From assembly GCA_905221605.1 (NCBI GenBank), contig CAJNDS010002463.1, positions 183,501 through 247,500 of the forward strand: DNA of 64,000 nt, read 5' to 3'. A model generated the notes under the pieces. It saw only the letters and a program-made list of their open reading frames with translations, searched no databases and was not told the DNA's origin. Positions 9,901 to 17,325 of this stretch are shown here, one piece after another. Each line of letters starts with the position of its first letter. Position 1 is the stretch's first letter. The position numbers were made by a program, and so were the translations under genes. The DNA comes from Symbiodinium natans (Eukaryota; Sar; Dinophyceae; Suessiales; Symbiodiniaceae).

Positions 9901-11666
9901 ATTATGGGCAAGTGCCGAGAATTCACAGCTTGTTGAAAGTGACTTGAGATGTCTTCAACGGCAAAAACCGGCGCCAAGGCCGTGATAACATAGTCCAATG
10001 TGGTCCACTCTGAGACATTCGGGCGCTCCAAAAAATGGTCCGAGCATGTGGTTTCTTTGTACGTAACCCTACGCGCAGGACGATTTTGCATAAACGTTTG
10101 AGGGAGTTTCAAATCAAAACTCTGTAACACTTCCAGCAAGTGAATTGCATTATCTCGTTCTGAAGTGTCAATGGAAAGCCTCTTACCCCACACAGTAGGC
10201 CCTATGTGGACTCCAGTAGAGTCGAGCTGAGGGTCCAATCTAGAATTGAAGTCTCCCATAACCAACAGGTTTTCTGGCGAGCTGACATCTACCAATTGCT
10301 CAGTGAACATGTCCCAGAATTCCCGCTTCCGGCGTACATCCTCTGCGGCATCCTGAACTAAACTAGGAGCATAAGCACAGTAAACGAGAAGTGGTTTAGG
10401 AGAGGTATTGATCTCGACTGAGCACAACCGAGGGCTAATGGGTAAGAAGGACTTAACGTACGGACGGAGCTCAGGGGAAACAATGAACCCAACACCATGG
10501 TTGGGCGAAGTTGGGGCAGCACTGTGGAGGACCAGAAACCCTGACTTAGAGAACTCCTGGGGGTTAGATGCGTGTGTTTCCTGCATTGCAAGCAAGTGAA
10601 CCGATTGCTTCTGCATGAAGGAAAAGATTTGGTCATATTTTGCAATCTCGCGAAGCCCCTCAACGTTCCACGACGCCAGGCGGAGTGACCGAGCAAAGAG
10701 CTTACAAGGCGCGACTGCCGACGACAACACGAGTCGACAAAGCGACGCATTGTTGGCTTGATGCTGATGAGGCTTGATCTGTTTTCGAGTTCGTTCGTAA
10801 ACTGCTGCACGCGGCTGTGGCGGGGGGGGCATCAAAAAGGGGTGGTCAGCCTTACCATTACCCCAGCCCTTGGAATGTGCACGGTATGACCTTCTAGCCT
10901 CTGCTCGAGAGCTTCTGTATTTCAGTAGCCTTCTGTCTACTGCTTCCGCACTGCGGAAACCCCTATGACTATGTCCCCCGAAAGCATTGCGGTTTTCGCT
11001 GCCGCTCGTCGTAACTCGAAGAGATGAGATAACTGAATGGAGGAGTGGATCAGCATGACGACGGCGGCATCCCGGCTCACCCCGACTGGAGGTAACCGCT
11101 TTCCGTAGGCTGTAATACATCTTTGGAGAAGAATACGAATCGGAACAAAAGACATAGTATATACCTCGTCTATAGACGAAAGCCTCAAAACAGTCAGAAT
11201 ACTCAACAAACTTAAACACCTTCATTCCGTTGTAAAGATTAGTACAAGTCTGCCACATTCGCGATTTGTAGTGCGGCTTCTGCCAGTCACGGATTGTGTA
11301 CCAATTGCCGCGGAGAGAATGCATTATCCTGTTTCGCTTCTTTCGAGAGCAGTAATCATTCAAACAAACGGAGCGTGTTGCTGCTGAGATCCGCGTGGCC
11401 GCGGCGTGCCATTTACACGCCGCGCCAGAAAAAAGGATGGGCATGCGAATGCGCTGGCCACTCCGCCCCTCCAGGGCAAGTAGCCTCACTGTCGTAACCG
11501 TATGTGCATAAGACTGAAGCCGTTCTCTAATAACCGTATTTGGCGCGCCTAACCGTATCTGCATCATAGGTGCAAGCGCATTAGACTGAAGCCGCATGCT
11601 CATAGCCGTATCTGGTGCATCTAACCGTATCTGCATCATAGGTGCGGGTAAGCTGTAAAGGAGCAT
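6936..11666 (-). CDS. LINE ORF2: APE-type endonuclease, RNase H, reverse transcriptase
   Basis: 1576 aa. Residues 1-325: poorly conserved, opening with a 24-residue tandem repeat. About 327-590: exonuclease-endonuclease-phosphatase domain, with WNVEGL (N334), MQETHAS (E363) and MGDFNSRL (D472, N474); the closing motif, normally SDH, reads SRHLPI (583-588). About 642-803: RNase H1-like, with TDGS (D648), NTAEL (E714), TDSQ (D742) and NEYAD (D797), so all four acidic residues are kept. About 985-1330: reverse transcriptase, with APGPDEIPAE, YRPVSLSD, LFLDWSKAFD (D1138), RQGCPLSPYLF and YADD (1243-1246). A cysteine cluster CSCSCC (1301-1306) sits after the palm. The C-terminal region keeps the LINE motif RLKLLGHILRHP. 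The protein would nick target DNA and copy the element RNA there. The initiating Met is uncertain, because the N-terminal 300 residues may be partly untranslated. Confidence 0.95.
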   Translation of the reverse strand: MLLYSLPAPMMQIRLDAPDTAMSMRLQSNALAPMMQIRLGAPNTVIRERLQSYAHTVTTVRLLALEGRSGQRIRMPILFSGAACKWHAAATRISAATRSVCLNDYCSRKKRNRIMHSLRGNWYTIRDWQKPHYKSRMWQTCTNLYNGMKVFKFVEYSDCFEAFVYRRGIYYVFCSDSYSSPKMYYSLRKAVTSSRGEPGCRRRHADPLLHSVISSLRVTTSGSENRNAFGGHSHRGFRSAEAVDRRLLKYRSSRAEARRSYRAHSKGWGNGKADHPFLMPPPPQPRAAVYERTRKQIKPHQHQANNASLCRLVLSSAVAPCKLFARSLRLASWNVEGLREIAKYDQIFSFMQKQSVHLLAMQETHASNPQEFSKSGFLVLHSAAPTSPNHGVGFIVSPELRPYVKSFLPISPRLCSVEINTSPKPLLVYCAYAPSLVQDAAEDVRRKREFWDMFTEQLVDVSSPENLLVMGDFNSRLDPQLDSTGVHIGPTVWGKRLSIDTSERDNAIHLLEVLQSFDLKLPQTFMQNRPARRVTYKETTCSDHFLERPNVSEWTTLDYVITALAPVFAVEDISSHFQQAVNSRHLPIICSIGVALPARRPPPSTPPLPDYTQTSQYYDKLESSLLSLCNHSFDPVASVEGHVLAYTDGSCPNNRVISQTNPAGWGFVVSPILLAFALHPKPTSDWITSHGKVRTNPDFPEFAGAEVSSNNTAELQALIELFDYLLYFSGFPEGQRIHVYTDSQYVLDILRARSLPATHYRLISRLQRYWVAMRITFNVHVDKVPSHVGIPGNEYADRVAYSGNFSLGRTGRFSQPHSRSLRPPEFNLDLTNWDSLSVQEQNVFLRQAISEAKELIPALPLTPHKPWISKTTLGLIAELRDAGGLAPEDVKAFRKRIKASARKDKKTFVHTRLSIDYESTPTQWTTLRNLRRGFTPKPPGIRDTSGKLRPTKQRAEVFREYLANHVWKCGEEVFQPRPPLHPVIPEIYRLFTEEDLYQCLKALQTGKAPGPDEIPAELIKRAPYIVRVFLLSHYNKCLTSASIPDAWRLSNVVMLVKDVKKDTLSLDNYRPVSLSDCFYKIYASLLQKRLAFYIDPRIRDSQFGFRRGRSAAQPIHILRRLIETHERQVSPLHVLFLDWSKAFDSLSFAAIEQSLVRLGVPDPFVRAVMSIYQSPQFRVRDSGCISQQGSQSRGVRQGCPLSPYLFDVVLTCLFHDVECSYERQFGVLTGVLNIPSRLWDLEYADDTVLLSRSSLQLTRLLHLLQHHALQFGLQLNLDKCKHLQLHSENRVSYAPDPGADCSCSCCNGGRRAATEYVPLAEEVKYLGIFLDATCNSRSTTSKRISRAVHASKLLKPFFTHAGLPTKWKLTVYKSIILSILAYGMESCCPAPSQQGRVDSLHFKNLRRIFRVKSSYYHRVLQPSEAPCSNEYLSERANAFTVLPTPSQQFSFNRLKLLGHILRHPDTYEATSTFMQSKAYRFISGGNRSGRPSLHWAEVAMTEAYMRLQHADTDKTPAVAEIHHPYWSIPSQQLVKQMHSASSLPGMDNTRLFRRINPVAQDRHLWQQITKPTRQVR
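11493..11650 (-). repeat. 72-bp tandem repeat at the start of LINE ORF2
   Basis: Blocks beginning ACTGAAGCCG at 11513 and 11585 are 72 bp apart and mostly identical, with a partial third copy on the left. In frame they give about two and a half copies of a 24-residue unit (MMQIRLDAPD... / MMQIRLGAPN...). The repeat may be regulatory as much as coding. Confidence 0.7.
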
Positions 11667-11690
11667 ACATAGACTGAGCGAAAGATATAG

Positions 11691-13529
11691 TCACCAATCA
11701 CGCTGGTATTGATAACGTCTGGGCTGCCTGTGCTGGGAGGGGCTGCGATCCCGAACGTCGCGGCGATCATCACGAACATCTCTGCGAGCATCACGAACAT
11801 CTCGGAAACCTCTCCGATCTTGATGTCGGTAAAACCGCTCGTCTGAGCCAAAGTCCTCATCATACTCCTCCCGATGATTGCTGGCTCGTCTGCGGTTATC
11901 TCGAGAGCCCTGGAATTCCATGTCCACATCCCTGTCTCGCATCTGCGGATCATGAAAAGTGGAGCTGCCTCTTCCTTTGCCGCTCTTCCCTTTACCCTTC
12001 GCGTAACCCTTGCGCTTGTCTCCACCATGAGATCCCACACCCGGCCCGTAGTCTGCAGGGTTGGTGCCGCGAGCAAACTGCGCGGAATTGACGACCTGAC
12101 CCAGCCCTCCATACCCCTTGTGAATAAATCCGGGGTCTGTCCTCAACTTATCTGCCAGCGCGGGGTCCAGAACATTGTGCTCGATAGAATACGGGAACAT
12201 GTGGAAGGCCTCCTCTGGGCCGACATTGGAGTAGTCGAATGATGATGTGTGATGGAATCGAGCCAGTGTGGTTGTGTGTGTGCTGGCGTGAGTAATTGCC
12301 TGCAGGAGTATGAGTGTACTCATCATGCGCTCATTGAAATGACGTCCAAAGGATGACTGTAGCGAGGTCACAAGATTGGGCTGGACAAGCAGAATGCATC
12401 GAAACTCCCCTCGGAAAGGAAGGTAAACAACCTGCGCCAAGACCATATCCTCGTCACACTCCTCCGGGGTTTTTATCTGCAGGGAGGACAAATCTGTACG
12501 GAAGGAGGTGGAGCCATAAGGAGGTGGAGAAATGTCCGAAAGCATGTCCAGCAAGGCATAATACGGCTGCCTCTCCAAACGAGTTGAGAAAGGAACATCT
12601 TTCTCAACTCGTATCTTTCGATCATTGCCCCGGTCCTGGTAGTCTCGCCAGTACCTTGCGCCTTTCCGAAAAGCAATGACAAACTCGCGGCTTCCCTGCA
12701 TTTGCAAAAAGACAACCCTCAGGATCGCGGCATTCGGGGAGAGAATGTGGGTTGAGCAAGATTGGACTGCATGGTGAAAATCCAGACCAGCCACCCCGCA
12801 CAGGAACTGCAGGTTTCCCTGTATGGAAGAATAATTCGCGAACGGAGGGGTGTTATGCAAGAGAACCGTGCGTTGGCAGATTTCGCCCTCAAGGTTACTC
12901 AACTGCATCTGGTGTAAATTCAAAGCTTGTAGCACGCATGGCGCCTTCCGATTGGACATAGCCGTCACGGCATCCGCTAACATGTTGAAACTGGGCTGCA
13001 CATGACGCTCATGATAAAATTTGATTGCAGAGTCCAATGTGTCCCCGGTCATTTCCCTCTGCTTGAAATCCTCAGCCAGAGTAGGCGGGTTGTCGGGCGC
13101 GGGAATTTCGGCTGTATGAAACTCCATAAACTCTCCTGACGGCGTGAGCCGTGCAGCCTTTGATTGCCGCTTGAATCGTTGAAGAGCTGCCTTAACTTCA
13201 GGACGTTTCTCGAGTTCCCGCCGATAGTTTGGATCCATGTCACCCCATTCCAGACTGGAATAATCAACCTCCTCCTCTTTGATGGGTCCTGCGGGCGCTG
13301 TGCCTGTAATTTGACTAATGTCAGATAAGTTGGACACTGCAGCGCGTTTCTTAACCTCGAACATCGCATCAACAATCATGGACGTGGTGAGTTCCCGTTT
13401 CTCTGAACCATCAGGGAGACGATGTACCAAGAAGATTTGATCGTCCGGGTGATATTCCACTGAAACTGATGAGGAAATCATTTGCACTCGCGTGGCTTTT
13501 TCATGTGGTTGCGCTCCGGCTTCATTCAT
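11691..13529 (-). CDS. LINE ORF1: putative RNA-binding nucleoprotein, 612 aa
   Basis: This is the first frame of the element; it ends 24 bp before ORF2. The N-terminal and middle parts (about 1-470) are globular with no zinc knuckle or RRM that I can recognise. The C-terminal 120 residues are strongly basic and low in complexity: GYAKGKGKSGKGRG, then runs of Arg/Asp with the repeated unit RDVRD (DVRDARRDVRDDRRDVRDR) and a final QPRRYQYQRDW. ORF1 proteins of LINEs coat the element RNA and return it to the nucleus; the Arg/Gly/Lys-rich tail fits that role. ATG 13529 is chosen as the first Met after the 5' target duplication, leaving a 48-bp leader. Confidence 0.88.
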   Translation of the reverse strand: MNEAGAQPHEKATRVQMISSSVSVEYHPDDQIFLVHRLPDGSEKRELTTSMIVDAMFEVKKRAAVSNLSDISQITGTAPAGPIKEEEVDYSSLEWGDMDPNYRRELEKRPEVKAALQRFKRQSKAARLTPSGEFMEFHTAEIPAPDNPPTLAEDFKQREMTGDTLDSAIKFYHERHVQPSFNMLADAVTAMSNRKAPCVLQALNLHQMQLSNLEGEICQRTVLLHNTPPFANYSSIQGNLQFLCGVAGLDFHHAVQSCSTHILSPNAAILRVVFLQMQGSREFVIAFRKGARYWRDYQDRGNDRKIRVEKDVPFSTRLERQPYYALLDMLSDISPPPYGSTSFRTDLSSLQIKTPEECDEDMVLAQVVYLPFRGEFRCILLVQPNLVTSLQSSFGRHFNERMMSTLILLQAITHASTHTTTLARFHHTSSFDYSNVGPEEAFHMFPYSIEHNVLDPALADKLRTDPGFIHKGYGGLGQVVNSAQFARGTNPADYGPGVGSHGGDKRKGYAKGKGKSGKGRGSSTFHDPQMRDRDVDMEFQGSRDNRRRASNHREEYDEDFGSDERFYRHQDRRGFRDVRDARRDVRDDRRDVRDRSPSQHRQPRRYQYQRDW

Positions 13530-13577
13530 TGCTTCAAAGTAGGTGCTAGGCTCTTGACTGCCTACGGTGCTTGAGCC

Positions 13578-13590
13578 TTCGTGTTTAGAG
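13578..13590. repeat. Target-site duplication of the LINE, copy at the element's 5' side
   Basis: TTCGTGTTTAGAG, identical to 6870-6882. TTTAGGG-type sequence continues immediately at 13591-13642. Confidence 0.92.
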
Positions 13591-13793
13591 TGGTTCAGGG
13601 TTTAGGGTTTAGGGTGGTTTTGAGTGTAGGGTTGAGGGTTTACCGTAAGCCCAAACAAAGCCTTGTGGATTGCAAGCCGTGGGGGTCACGTAGGAAGCCA
13701 AACCCTAAACCCTAAACCCTAAACCCTAAACTCTAAACCCTAAACCATAAACCTTAAACACTCAACCCCAAACCCTTAAGCCCAACACCGCAG

Positions 13794-13829
13794 GTCGCCG
13801 GCATGGTGCAGCGCATGAGAAGATCGGCG
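13794..13829 (+). other. Candidate exon (VAGMVQRMRRSA)
   Basis: It follows CCCTAAA repeats and an ACCGCAG acceptor, and can end at a G|GC donor (TCG|GCG or GCG|GCG). It is short, so support is weak. Confidence 0.3.
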
Positions 13830-14080
13830 GCGTACTCGGCTTCTTTGGAGTTCGGGTCTTGGGATATTCCCCCAGAATTAGTAGGGATTATGAAGAGGGG
13901 GCACCTATAATCCCGGAATCCCTATTAAGGACGGTAGGTTCGTTCTGAGCACGCTTCCGCGGATTCGGTCTGCCCCAAGCCTAAGCCCTAAACCCTCAAC
14001 CCTAAACCCTAAACCCTCAACCCTCAACCCTCAACCCTAAACCCTAAACCCTAAACCTAAAGGGCCAAGCCCCCCAAAAG

Positions 14081-14145
14081 CCGAAGCCTGCTTGCGACCC
14101 AGCTCTGCGGGGCGCTGCTCGCCGGCGCCCTCCTGGGCTGGGCAG
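14081..14145 (+). other. Candidate exon encoding a membrane helix
   Basis: After CCCTAAA repeats and an AAAAG acceptor, one frame gives RSLLATQLCGALLAGALLG followed by WAG, a clear transmembrane-type segment, ending at a CAG|GCGG donor. Another frame is Arg/Pro-rich. The gene it belongs to is not resolved. Confidence 0.35.
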
Positions 14146-14162
14146 GCGGATTTTTTCAATGC

Positions 14163-14320
14163 AGGGGGTTTCAGGGAGTTTGGGGAGTTCAGGGAGTTTG
14201 TGGAGTTCAGGGAGTTTTCAGGAGTTTGGGGAGTTCAGGGAGTTTTAGGGAGTTCAGGGGAGTTTCAGGGAGTTTGGGGAGTTCAGGGAGGTTAGGGAGT
14301 TTGGAGGGAGTTTGGGGAGT
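14163..14320 (+). repeat. GGGAGTTCA/GGGAGTTTG tandem array
   Basis: Irregular 9-18 bp units GGGAGTTCA and GGGAGTTTGG repeat about a dozen times, with weaker copies up to about 14450. This is a different sequence from the heptamer arrays. Confidence 0.8.
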
Positions 14321-15142
14321 TTTGATCTCTGTTCCTGTCACTACGCCCATACCATGCCGGAGTCTATAGGGAGTTTAGGAAGTGCAGGCAGCTTTTGGAA
14401 TTTTCGGGCGAGCTTGGGGGAGTTTCAGGAGTTGGGGGAGTTTTTGAGGAATTCAGGGCCTAGGGTTGAAATCAGGTCGCCCCTGCTTGCCCTGGCCCTA
14501 AATCTAAAGCCACAGTGAGGCACAAGCTTGACAGTTCCACCTATCTCATGGTGCGGGCGCACGGTAGCGTGAGATTCGTGGAGTTTGGTCCTTATGGAAA
14601 AAGCCCTAAACCCTAAACCCTAAACCCTAAACCCTAAACCCTAAACCCTAAACCCTAAACCCTAAACCCTAAACCCTAAACCCTAAACCCTAAACCCTAA
14701 AGGTTGCAAGCTAGGGAACCGAAACGTGACCCTATTTTGGAGAGCTACTCACCTGGCACCGGTGGTGGTCTATCAAGAAACATTCATACAAACTGGAGGT
14801 CTGGCCTTCTTGTCTCCCGGCACTGAGGCAAGAGAGTTTAGGGTTTGAGGGTTTAGGGTTTGAGGGTTTAGGGGTTCGGGTTTAGGGTTTAGAGTTTAGG
14901 GTTTAGAGTTTAGTGGGTTGAGGGCGGAGGGCCTCATTGAAGGGCCTATTGATCCTTGGCCCTTGGCTGCCTTTATGGGACACTGCAAGTCCTGATATTG
15001 TTTCGAAGGGCCATAGAGGGGGCGTATATAGGCTGTGATCTTTCGATAACTTCCCCTTTGCGGTAGCTATGCTAATGGCCTGATTCAGGGTGCTTTTCAC
15101 CCTAGGCATAAGCAAGCTTGAACCTCCAAGAATGAGCTGCCT

Positions 15143-15267
15143 TACTTGGAGGTTCATGGGTACCTGTAACCACAATTACAAGTTCACTTATAACCTACTT
15201 AGAGGACTTAGGGGGCTTTTAAGTACAGCTATCATTGGGGTGATAAGTACCCATGAACGTCCAAGTA
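15143..15267. mobile_element. Inverted-repeat element, CTTGGAGGTTCATG family
   Basis: A 125-bp element starts TACTTGGAGGTTCATGGGTA and ends with the matching reverse complement (AAGTACCCATGAACGTCC then AAGTA). The core has ACTTATAACC-type motifs shared with the other copies. It encodes no protein, so it is MITE- or introner-like. Confidence 0.75.
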
Positions 15268-15732
15268 GAGGCACCTACGACCCGCCGTGGCGCGCTGCTG
15301 GCGGTCGCGGTCGGCCCCTTCAGTGTTGGGGGCCGCCAAGGGGAGAATTGGGGTCGCTGCCAGGGCAACTATGGTTAGAATCCTTCCCCATATAGCGTAC
15401 TTATGACAGGACTTCGAAGAAACTCCCGAAGCCCTAAACCCTAAACCCTAAACCCTACACCCTAAACCCTAAACCCTAAACCCTAAACCCTAAACCCCAC
15501 AAGTACCTAAACCCTAAGAGCCCAAAGCCGATCCGCAAAGCCGTGAAGCCCTGAACCGGGAATTCGGGCAGTGCGACGCGAGCCCCGCAACCCGAGCATC
15601 CGCAACCCGAGCATCCTTTAGGGTTTAGGGTTTAGGGTTTAGGGTTTAGGGTTTAGGGTTTAGGGTTTAGGGTTTAGGGTTTAGGGTTTAGGGTTTAGGG
15701 TTAGCTTGAAACCCTAAACTCTGAACCCTACA

Positions 15733-15843
15733 ATACTTGAAGGTTCATTGGAAAATGTAGGGTTGTAAGTAAGAGTGGCTATGGTTTTTACTTCATCTAG
15801 GGCACGTATATCACAAAGATAACCGCCCATGAACCTTCAAGTA
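15733..15843. mobile_element. Inverted-repeat element, CTTGGAGGTTCATG family
   Basis: A 111-bp diverged copy: left end TACTTGAAGGTTCATTGG, right end CCCATGAACCTTCAAGTA. Confidence 0.7.
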
Positions 15844-16072
15844 ACCTCTCGACTTTAAGCCCTAAACTCCCAAAATTGCCCGTTGCCCCGGAGCCTAAAC
15901 CCTAAACCCTAAACCCTAAACCCCAAACCCTAAACCCTAAACCCTTAACCCTAAACCCTAAACCCTAAACCCTAAACCCTGAACCCTGAACCCTAAACCC
16001 TAAACCCTAAACCCTAAACCCTAAACCCGAAGCCCTAAACCCTAAACCCTAGACCCTAAACCCGAGTCCCTC

Positions 16073-16170
16073 CTTTCGAGACCGCCGCGGGCCTTAGCGC
16101 CGCTCCGCGACCCAGCCTTGCCTTCGGCGAGGACCCGACCGACTGGTTCGGCCACTTAGCAGCTCTGGGG
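16073..16170 (+). other. Candidate exon (AFGEDPTDWFGHLAALGEF)
   Basis: One frame of this island reads RPSLAFGEDPTDWFGHLAA, which looks like protein. It follows a CCCTAAA array. A second frame is also open, and the ends are not fixed. Confidence 0.3.
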
Positions 16171-17325
16171 GAGTTCAACCCGAAACCCAAAACCCAAAAC
16201 CTTAAACCCTAAATTTTAAACCTTGAGGGTTTTGTGTGCTCAGGAGGCTATGAACCTTTTTGGGGAATCCGTTGTAGCGGACTCCGAACTCCTCCTTAGA
16301 AGGGCCAAGGCCCAAGTTTTGTAGGTTAATACTACGACTTTTTTTGCGACCAGTGGACTCAGACCGAAAGTCTAGAGGGTTTACCATAAAGCCCCCTAGG
16401 AATTAGTAATGTCAACCCTTGGGAGGATTGAACATACTGTCTTTTTATTAAGGTTCTATGGGGAGTATAAACCCTAAACCCTAAACCCTAAACCCTAGAC
16501 CTTAAAGCCCTAAACCCTAACCCTAAACCCTAAACCCTAAACCCTAAACCCTAAACCCTAGACCCTAAACCCTAAACCCTAAGTCCTTAATAAGGCTCCA
16601 TGGGGAGTATAGTTGAGGGTGCACAGGTTGCTTGGACAGCCCGTTGCTTGAGTTTCGTTTTCAGGGTCGGGCTTAGGCTTGTCGTCTCTGGAGTTACTTG
16701 CGGGTTCTTAGAAAGGAGTTACCCTGAACCCAAAGCCTTTTTCTGGAAGAATGTGGAGTCGGGTTTAGGGGAATGGGGTTTAGGGGCTTTGGGGTTTTGG
16801 GTTTTGGGCTTTGGGGTTTAGGCTTCACCGGACTGCACTGGAGGATGTCATGCACAGATTCTAGGGTTCAGCCTGAGCGGTTCAGGGGACTTATGACATC
16901 AGACCCCTCGCCTACCGCTCCAGCCGCTCACCCTAGTAGTCGAAGGACCCCAAACCCTAGAAAGCTTTGTGGTAGAACGCCCTTCACGAGAGGCAACCGC
17001 AACCAGAAAGCCTCGAACTGCTTTGGATCCAAGGCTACTACAGCGATCCAAACCATCCAGGCAATCAGCTCAGTGCTTCGGTTTGGACCCTTGCTCTGCA
17101 CGCTTAACGAAGGACCCTAAAAAGCCTTAAACAAGCTGCTTGATGTTCAATGCAAGCTCACAAGCGGCACAAAGTCCGTAAGGGTGGCAAGCAGTGCCGC
17201 AGCAGGGTGGCATGCCACTTCCCGATGGCATTTGAACTTTTGCCGGGTGCATGCTTGAGAATCCTGCCAGCATCTTTGGCTCCCAAAGACTCCCTCACTG
17301 CCTCTCATCCTCGAACTCTGTCCCC

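Larger units (their letters stand above)
6883..13577 (-). mobile_element. Full-length non-LTR retrotransposon (LINE), intact ORF1 and ORF2
   Basis: This 6.7-kb element lies on the - strand. From its 5' end: 48 bp of leader, ORF1 (13529-11691), 24 bp, ORF2 (11666-6936), 43 bp of 3' region and a ten-base poly-A. A perfect 13-bp duplication (TTCGTGTTTAGAG) flanks it, which is what target-primed reverse transcription leaves. Both frames are uninterrupted, so the insertion looks young. The target is a degenerate TTTAGGG array; relative to the element the C-rich strand is sense. No LTRs are present. Domain order in ORF2 (endonuclease, RNase H, RT) does not match the usual LINE layout with RNase H after the RT. 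Confidence 0.93.
13591..17137. other. Telomere-like repeat mosaic between LINE and transporter array
   Basis: CCCTAAA arrays lie at about 13699-13790, 13979-14062, 14602-14701, 15429-15514, 15893-16068 and 16467-16590. TTTAGGG arrays lie at 13591-13642, 14834-14925 and 15615-15703. A GGGAGTTCA-type array lies at 14163-14320. Two inverted-repeat elements are listed separately. The islands between arrays include a few exon-like pieces (separate entries). From 16830 to 17137 I see unique sequence with no recognisable gene. Confidence 0.7.

Noticed and set aside
7516-10810. Plus-strand and alternative-frame ORFs inside the LINE
   Set aside because: They are shadows of ORF2, whose domains are unmistakable in the - frame.
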